DNA of 35,000 nt, taken from Prorocentrum cordatum. Its lineage: Eukaryota; Sar; Dinophyceae; Prorocentrales; Prorocentraceae. Location of the stretch: positions 197,005-232,004 of the forward strand of contig CAUYUJ010002114.1 of NCBI GenBank assembly GCA_963575745.1. The letters run 5' to 3'. This document shows positions 1-35,000 of this stretch, piece after piece (position 1 is the stretch's first letter; every line of letters starts with the position of its first letter). Both the position numbers and the translations under genes were made by a program. The notes under the pieces were generated by a model, which worked only from the letters and a program-made list of their open reading frames with translations, had not been told where the DNA came from and made no database searches.

Positions 1-240
1 CCGAAAGACCTCCAAGGGGGCCCCAAAACGGCCCAAGAGGGCCCCAAGACGGCCCCAGAGGCGCCCAAGTCGGCGCAAGAGGCCTCAAAGACGGCTCCAA
101 AAGGGGGCCCATATGGGGGACCCGAGCGGTCATTTCGAGCCCTCGGCCCCGAGGGGACCCCAGGAGGCCCTCAGGCCCCGAAGTGGCCAAAGAGGCCCCC
201 GATAGGCCCCCAAGAGGCCCCCCAAAGGCCCCCAAAGCGA
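1..240 (+). repeat. helically phased AAG satellite, block 1
   Basis: A degenerate tandem of CCCAAGAGGCC / CCCCAAGACGG. AA steps fall at 4, 14, 25, 35, 46, 57, 67, 77, 87 and 99, a mean spacing close to 10.5 bases. The frames it opens encode only Pro/Arg/Gly- or Leu/Gly/Trp-rich repeats. Confidence 0.85.
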
Positions 241-324
241 GCGCTGCGAAGAGACCCCAAGAAGCACCCCTGCGAACTCGGACCCACAATCCAGGCACGG
301 TGGCGGATAGGCCGAAGGCCACTA

Positions 325-352
325 GATACAGACCTCCAACGACTGGCGTGTA
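325..352. mobile_element. solo right end of MITE-A
   Basis: CTCCAACGACTGGCGTG followed by TA at 351-352 matches the right terminus of MITE-A copies 1 and 2. No left end lies upstream in the window, so this is a broken copy. Confidence 0.5.
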
Positions 353-452
353 AGAGAAAGACGGCCCTAGACTTGAATGCTCATTCTGGGTGCCTTCCTG
401 GAGACATTCGCTCCTGTCGTGCGTCGAAGCTGCGTCAAACGTCCGTCGATTT

Positions 453-549
453 GAATCGACCCTGAGCCGAACCTGAGTCGAACCCGAGTCGGAATTGAGT
501 CGAACTTGAGTCGAACTTGAATCGAACTGGGGTCGAACTAGAGTCGAAC
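453..549 (+). repeat. 11-bp TCGA minisatellite, block 1
   Basis: Nine units of exactly 11 bases, GAGTCGAACTT and variants, each with a TCGA palindrome. Same family as 2398-2586. Confidence 0.85.
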
Positions 550-559
550 AGATCCGTTA

Positions 560-640
560 GGTTGGCCCCAGGAAGGTCCCCCGAACGAACATCTAACTAG
601 ACCGTCCCACACCTCGGCCTTCGAACCTGGGGTCACGGCG
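560..640. repeat. dispersed repeat J copy 1
   Basis: The stretch ending GACCGTCCCACACCTCGGCC with TTCGAACCTGGGG matches 2257-2335. Both encode SK-x-EVWDGLV on the minus strand. Each copy lies next to an 11-bp TCGA array. Confidence 0.55.
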
Positions 641-734
641 TGTGAGATGCTTCCCCCTTCCCAAACCCCTCCCCCGGGAGCCCGGCCTGGCCGGTTTGGA
701 GGGGTGGGGGGGGGGGCGAGGGACAAAGGTGCCA

Positions 735-1280
735 TCAGGCCCCACGAGGCCCCAGAGTGCCCCAAGCAGCCCCTACGACGGCCCAAGAGGCCCCCGAGAC
801 GCCCAAAGGTCGGCCCAAGACGCCCGGGATGGCCCCAAGACGGCCCCAGAAGCCTCCCAGACGGCCCAGAAAGCCTCCAAGAGCATTCCCAAGAGGGGCC
901 CCAGAGGCCAAAATCGACGAATTCCTATGGGGAAGCTTACATTGTGATCGTACACGGTTTTTCTGCCTTCGCGGCGTTGAAGACGGCCCCAGAGCCCCCC
1001 AAGACCGCCCCCAAACGGCCCAAGAGGCTCCCAAGAGGCGCTCGAAACGGCCCAAGAGGACGCCCAGGCGGCCCAAGAAGCTCCCAAGACGGCCCAAGAG
1101 TGCCCCAAGACGGCCTCAAAGGGAGCCTGAACCAACAATCCGAGCGTTCCGCCCCAAAACGGCCCCAGCGGGGCCCAAGAGGCGCCAAACATGGCCCATG
1201 AGGCCCCCAAGAGGCCCCCCAAGAGGTCCCCAACAGGCCCCCCAAGAGGCCTCAAAGAAGCTCAAAAGAAGCCCCAAGTA
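735..1280 (+). repeat. helically phased AAG satellite, block 2
   Basis: Same GGCCCAAGACGGCCCCAGA-type units with a 21-base (two-turn) higher period. A short non-repeat insert lies near 905-985. Long frames on both strands are by-products of the repeat. Confidence 0.85.
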
Positions 1281-1376
1281 CCACTTGAGGCATGTAACTT
1301 CTAACCCACAACCCAGGCGCCAAGGATCTCAGGCCGACAACAAAGGCACGGTGGCGGGATGGGCCGACGGCCATCC

Positions 1377-1530
1377 TACATACATATACATGTATGTATA
1401 TCTATACACATATATATATATATATACATATACACACCAAAACGTGTATATATATATATATATATATATCTATGTACACATATATATATATATAGATATG
1501 TAGAACAATCCCTATCTATATGTATGTATA
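1377..1530. repeat. TATA-rich tract
   Basis: Long TATA/TACA runs with embedded ACACC. A similar tract is at 25338-25408. It lies between the AAG satellite and candidate exon 9. Confidence 0.9.
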
Positions 1531-1561
1531 CGAACTGCCGCGGGCATCTACCTCGATCGAT

Positions 1562-1851
1562 GGGAGAAGAGGAGAAGGACGAGGAGGAAGAGGAGGACGA
1601 GGAACAAAAAGAAAGAAGATTTTGTCGCCGCCGCCGACGTCTCACACACTTTCGTGGTCTTTCGACCACCCGATACATCTCCTCGAATTCGGCCTCCAGG
1701 CGCCGTTTTCGGTGCCGGGGACCACCGCCGAAGGCCTGGGATGAGGATCGACCTCCCTGGCCGGTGCCACCCCTTCGCAAAAGAAGGAGGAGGAGGAGGA
1801 GGAGGAGGAGGAGGAGGAGGGGGAGGAGGAGGAGGAGGAGGAGGAGGAGGG
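1562..1851 (+). repeat. GGA/GAA tracts around candidate exon 9
   Basis: A GAGGAGGAC-type tract at 1562-1615 and a nearly pure GGA run at 1786-1851. In transcript sense the second is a CCT tract about 50 bases 5' of candidate exon 9, a suitable polypyrimidine tract. Confidence 0.85.
1659..1735 (-). CDS. candidate exon 9, basic C-terminal tail of the PRP43-like helicase
   Basis: After the acceptor ATCCCAG the frame that continues exon 8 reads AFGGGPRHRKRRLEAEFEEM, then YRVVE. It gives the alanine expected after SE and a charged helix like the EAKR-x-L-x-x tail of the family. The exon start AGGCCTTCGG repeats the donor side of exon 8 (AGGCCTCGG), as at the exon 4/5 join. The tail of this family is poorly conserved and no stop codon follows in frame until about 1376, so the 3' end is undefined. 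A further exon at the left edge or beyond is likely. Confidence 0.42.
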
Positions 1852-2256
1852 TGGATCGAGGCTCGAGGCATGAGCCTCCTAGTTCTTGGGCGCCCTCCGC
1901 CCCTCGGGGCCTTCGGGAAGCTCCCCGTCGACACAGCTGGGTCCACTCTCGAACTTCTGGCCAGACGCAGCCGCAGCTGGGTCTCAACGATCCCCGAGCC
2001 TATCCAGGAGGTGGAAAAGGAGGCCTGGGACAGGCCCCGTGAAAGCCCCAAGAAGCTCACAGAAAACCACGAAACACTTCAAATCAATCCCCTACAACGC
2101 CCCCCCTTGAACCCCACACGCTTCGTAGGACAGGCCGAAACCCCAAGACTGCCCAGCGATCGCGCGCGTTCCGCGAATTCTGTCTTTCACTCTTGCTGCT
2201 GCCCCAGGGGGTCGGCGGTGCGGCGTAAGCCAATGAATCTTGGAGCGTATCGTCAT

Positions 2257-2335
2257 CGCGACACCTTGCCCCCCCCAGAAGAAAGGAGGCACCAGGCCGT
2301 CCCAGACCTCGACCTTCGATCCTCGAGGCCTGGGC
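2257..2335. repeat. dispersed repeat J copy 2
   Basis: AGGCCGTCCCAGACCTCGAC with CTTCGATCCTCGAGG parallels copy 1 at 560-640. No other coding sign. Confidence 0.55.
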
Positions 2336-2397
2336 GCCGCTCCACCTGCTATGCTGCATCTTCGGAAGACCGTTCCTGTCCCCTCGCGCTGCAATGC

Positions 2398-2586
2398 GCA
2401 TCGCACCCGCGTCGCATCCACGTCGAGTCCGCGTCGAATCCGCATCGCACCCGCGTCGCATCCACGTCGAGTCCGCGTCGAATCCGCGTCGAAACCACGT
2501 CGAAACCGCGTCGAATCCGCGTCGAATCCGCGTCGAAACCACGTCGAAGCCACGTCGGAACCGCGTCGAAACCCGCGTCGAACCCC
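2398..2586 (+). repeat. 11-bp TCGA minisatellite, block 2
   Basis: About 17 units of 11 bases (GCGTCGAATCC, ACGTCGAAACC, GCATCGCACCC). Units 1-4 repeat as units 5-8, a 44-base higher-order step. Since 11 is not a multiple of 3, all three frames read an 11-residue repeat without stops; the frames are not genes. Confidence 0.9.
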
Positions 2587-2663
2587 ACGCCGTCTGCAGG
2601 AACATACCACCAGCTATATGAGGACAGGCCAGGCAGACGGCGCGAGCGAGGCGCGCCCGAGGC

Positions 2664-32571
<29,908 letters not shown>

Positions 32572-32761
32572 CTGGATCCTCTTCGTCCTCCATCGTCCCC
32601 TGCCGCTACCCCTCTTCCCACTCCATCTTGCACTCCTCCTCCTCCTGCTCCGCCTCCTCGTTGACTAGGTAAGGTGATGCGAACGCTTCTCCTGATGAAA
32701 GGTGCCTCCTCCTCATCCTTACCAACTAATCTTCCCCAGGTCCCTGGCCCAAGTAAAGCAC

Positions 32762-33009
32762 CTTAGTGGGCCCTGCAAACGACAGGGCAATGTTCTTACC
32801 GGTTCCGTTTTGCAATTTGTTTGCCGGTTCCGACGCCTTTTTTTTACCGGTTCCGTCGCCGTTCTTTTACGGGTTCCCGCTCCGGTTCCAATCCTGGAGC
32901 CGTTTTTGTTGCTGTGTCCGGTCGCCGTTTTTTTGCCGTTTCCATTTTCAAGGAAGACTTTTTCGGAAACGATGAAAAAACGGCCCTGCCGTTTCTGGGG
33001 CCCACTAAG
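32762..33009. mobile_element. MITE-E with internal minisatellite
   Basis: The ends CTTAGTGGGCCCTGCAAACG and the inverse of CCGTTTCTGGGGCCCACTAAG form terminal inverted repeats of about 35 bases. The flanks TAAAGCAC and ATAAGCAC could be an imperfect 8-bp target duplication. The inside carries four to five diverged copies of a 25-30 bp unit around GCCGGTTCCG plus a T-run. Located 5' of exon 1. Confidence 0.7.
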
Positions 33010-33159
33010 ATAAGCACATAGATATACATATACATCCAGGAAGCACAATCGTCCTTTCATACGTGGAGGTCTATACACACATTATGCCACCGACCTAGTC
33101 ACCATACGCAGAACTGCAGAACCGCATCCACCTCTCAGACTTTCTCCCCTCCCCTTCCT

Positions 33160-33375
33160 ACTCCCACTCTCCGTCTCGCTGCTCCTCCTCCTCCTCGTCC
33201 TACTCCTCCTCTTCCTCCTCCTCCTCCTCCCTCCTCCCTCCTCCTCCCTCCTCCCTCCTCCCTCCTCCATCCTCCCTCCTCCGCCCTTCTCCCTCCTTCC
33301 TCCTCCCTCCTTCTCCTCCTCTCCCCGTCCTCCTCCTCCTCCTCCATCTCCTCTAATTCCTCCTCCTCCGCCCCC
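33160..33375 (+). repeat. CCT tract upstream of the retrotransposon
   Basis: CCTCCTCC and CCTCCCTCC units. The retrotransposon homology begins about 30 bases later, as in the 4975-5160 / 5204 pair. Confidence 0.9.
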
Positions 33376-33403
33376 TACCACCAACTGGGACAAGACTGGT
33401 TAC

Positions 33404-33570
33404 ACGACTAGCTCGGTGGATCTTGACGAGGACCCCAACCAGAGGTGGAAACTCAGCTCTGAGCAAAGGCTCAGCAGCGGCAGGGTTCTAGGCACAGACG
33501 CTAACAATGGTGCTGCGCGAAGTGTCACGGAGCAAAATAAACGGATGGCCAAACGGCCTGGGTATCAGCA
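33404..33570 (+). pseudogene. frameshifted upstream piece of the RNase H retrotransposon
   Basis: The second frame is open across this stretch and reads a linker with VLGTDANNG and RSVTEQNKRMAK. This resembles the region between the RT domain and the tail of dinoflagellate LINE-like proteins. It stops near 33594, while the first frame takes over from 33541, so at least one indel separates them. No YxDD-type RT core is seen; upstream is a CCT tract, so the element appears truncated there. Confidence 0.4.
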
Positions 33571-35000
33571 CGTGCTTGTGCTCTGAGGAAAGCTGGGGCA
33601 AGCGTCAGCACGATAATGAGGGGCTCTCCTACGGCGACGGCGGTGTGGGGGGCGGCGGTCACGGGCACTGCTGACTTGAAGCTTGCTGCTCTCAGGCGAG
33701 CCGCTCTCAGAGGGGAGGGACGGGTTCCTCCTGGTACCTCGGTTGCTCTCAGGTTGCGTGTCCCCCCCAGAGGGGCCACCAGAGATCACTGGGTTGTTGT
33801 GGTCTGTGGTGTGATCAAGCATTGGGCATTGAGTGTGCAGTCTGTCTTGCCAGGGCTTGGTCCACTCCAGGCCTGCATGCAGGACGCGCATTGTCTGCTG
33901 GAAAAAGAGAAGCCTTGGTCACACGTTGCTGACCCGTCTCAAGCTGCTGATCTTTCTCTCGCCAAGATCGGTTGCACCTTGCCCTCTGCCAGTGTGCGTT
34001 GGCATCCCAGACTAGGGGAGTTCAACATTGCTGACTTCTCTCCTGCATTCTTTGTTGATATTGTCAGGCCTCTGGCGCTCCTGGCTTCAGACATTTTGGA
34101 TGTGGAGAGACTCCAAGCCCCCCTGGGTCTCCCCGCATTCAACTGGCCTCCACTCGCTCCCCTCATCAATAGGGATTTTGATGACAGCTGGTCGCAGCAT
34201 CGAGCTGCGGCCATTCGGAGCCTGGTCGGTGGATCGCATTGGCCCCAAACTCGGTTGCATTCTAGAGGTAAGGCTCAGTCAGATGCTTGCGTTCAGTGTG
34301 GCACGAGAGGCACCTTGTGGCACCGCTTTTGTGATTGCACCAGGTGTCTCCAGGTCAGGCGAGAGGAGTGCCCTCAGCATGTCATGCAGGCCGCCCAGTA
34401 TGTAAAAACAATCGGAGAGGAAGCTGGAGAGCTCATGGCTAGATGCCTCTTCCCCTCCCCGTCCATCTGCTTCCCTTGCGAAGACGTGCCTCCGGAGGAC
34501 CAGCTCAGGTTTGTTGGAGCTTTCACTGGGTGGAAGTTGTCGGGTGCTGTCTTTGTAGACGGCTCGGTGTTCCATTCCCACCTCCAGGGCTTCAGTCGTG
34601 CAGGATGGTCGGTCGTACAGATTGACCCAGCTGGCAGCTTGGTCGGCGCCATGTACGGCGCGGTGCCGCTCCACGCGGCCCCAGGACAGGCGGCTCGGGA
34701 CGGGGAGGGCTCGGGGTTCAGGATGCTCTCTCTGTTTAGTGAATGGTCTACTGACCACCCGCTGGTTGTCCATACTGATTGCTCTGGCGCGTTAGGCTGT
34801 GCGACAGATTCCAGCATTGCCCTCTCAGCCTCTAACCCTCGTCGACACATGTGGGGAGACTGGTGGAGTGGCATTGGCAGAATGGCCACTGTTTGTAAAG
34901 TCGAGGCTCATAGGAGCCTAGGTGCAGCTACCTCGGATCAGGACGAAAGGCTGATTAAAGGTAATGCTCTTGCTGATAAATGGGCCAAGAGAGGAGCCCG
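33541..35000 (+). CDS. non-LTR retrotransposon ORF2 C-terminal half: zinc knuckle and RNase H, partial
   Basis: An uninterrupted frame of 486 codons runs off the right edge. The first third resembles the post-RT region of dinoflagellate LINE-like elements. A C-x2-C-x7-H-x2-C-x-C knuckle lies at 34288-34338. An RNase H domain follows, with FVDGS (Asp at 34558), a Glu at 34705, HTD (Asp at 34777), a His in the KVEAHRS motif at 34909 and GNALAD (Asp at 34975). All catalytic acidic residues are therefore present. A piece in another frame upstream (33404-33570) looks like the preceding part of the same element, so the 5' part is frameshifted or truncated. No start codon is assigned. The element lies antisense to the helicase gene, in the intron 5' of exon 1. 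Confidence 0.82.

Overview
The window looks like nuclear DNA of a dinoflagellate. The call rests on four things seen together: very short exons in very long repeat-filled introns, mostly GC (not GT) 5' splice sites next to exonic AG, non-LTR retrotransposon remains of the kind common in dinoflagellates, and GC-rich DNA full of trinucleotide tracts and helically phased satellites. No spliced-leader sequence was seen, so the assignment is strong but not proven; genus and species cannot be read from the sequence.

The window is dominated by one gene on the minus strand. Eight short exons (positions 32571 down to 2664; 42-79 nt each; 495 nt in about 29.9 kb) join in frame into about 165 residues. 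These follow the C-terminal part of the DEAH-box RNA helicase PRP43/DHX15 without a gap: end of the winged-helix/ratchet (HA2) region, then the OB-fold. A ninth exon (about 1735-1659) is plausible. N-terminal helicase exons must lie beyond the right edge. No single open frame reveals this gene; it appears only when short peptides are chained in order.

The rest is intronic or flanking DNA. It holds (a) two non-LTR retrotransposon pieces on the plus strand: a broken reverse-transcriptase 3' piece at 5204-5703 and a long piece with zinc-knuckle and RNase H at about 33404-35000, running off the right edge; (b) at least seven families of small inverted-repeat elements (MITE or foldback type), five of them with two or more copies here; (c) a 1.3-1.6 kb diverged segmental duplication (6679-8240 and 17713-19005); (d) minisatellites of 10.5, 11, 12, 42 and 75 bp period; (e) strong hairpins or cruciforms; (f) long CCT/GGA, CT/GA, GAT and TA tracts.

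Layout by region: 1-1658 phased satellite, 11-bp array and TA tract; 1659-2732 candidate exon 9 and exon 8; 2733-8658 intron 7 (retrotransposon remnant, three MITE families, first copy of the segmental duplication); exon 7; 8701-11889 intron 6 (CCT tracts and a polypyrimidine/polypurine foldback); exon 6; 11953-16757 intron 5 (three inverted-repeat elements); exon 5; 16837-21132 intron 4 (second duplication copy, 42-bp array, higher-order satellite); exon 4; intron 3; exon 3; 23029-28617 intron 2; exon 2; 28677-32493 intron 1; exon 1; then a MITE and the retrotransposon. No tRNA, rRNA, CRISPR array or bacterial-type operon was seen.
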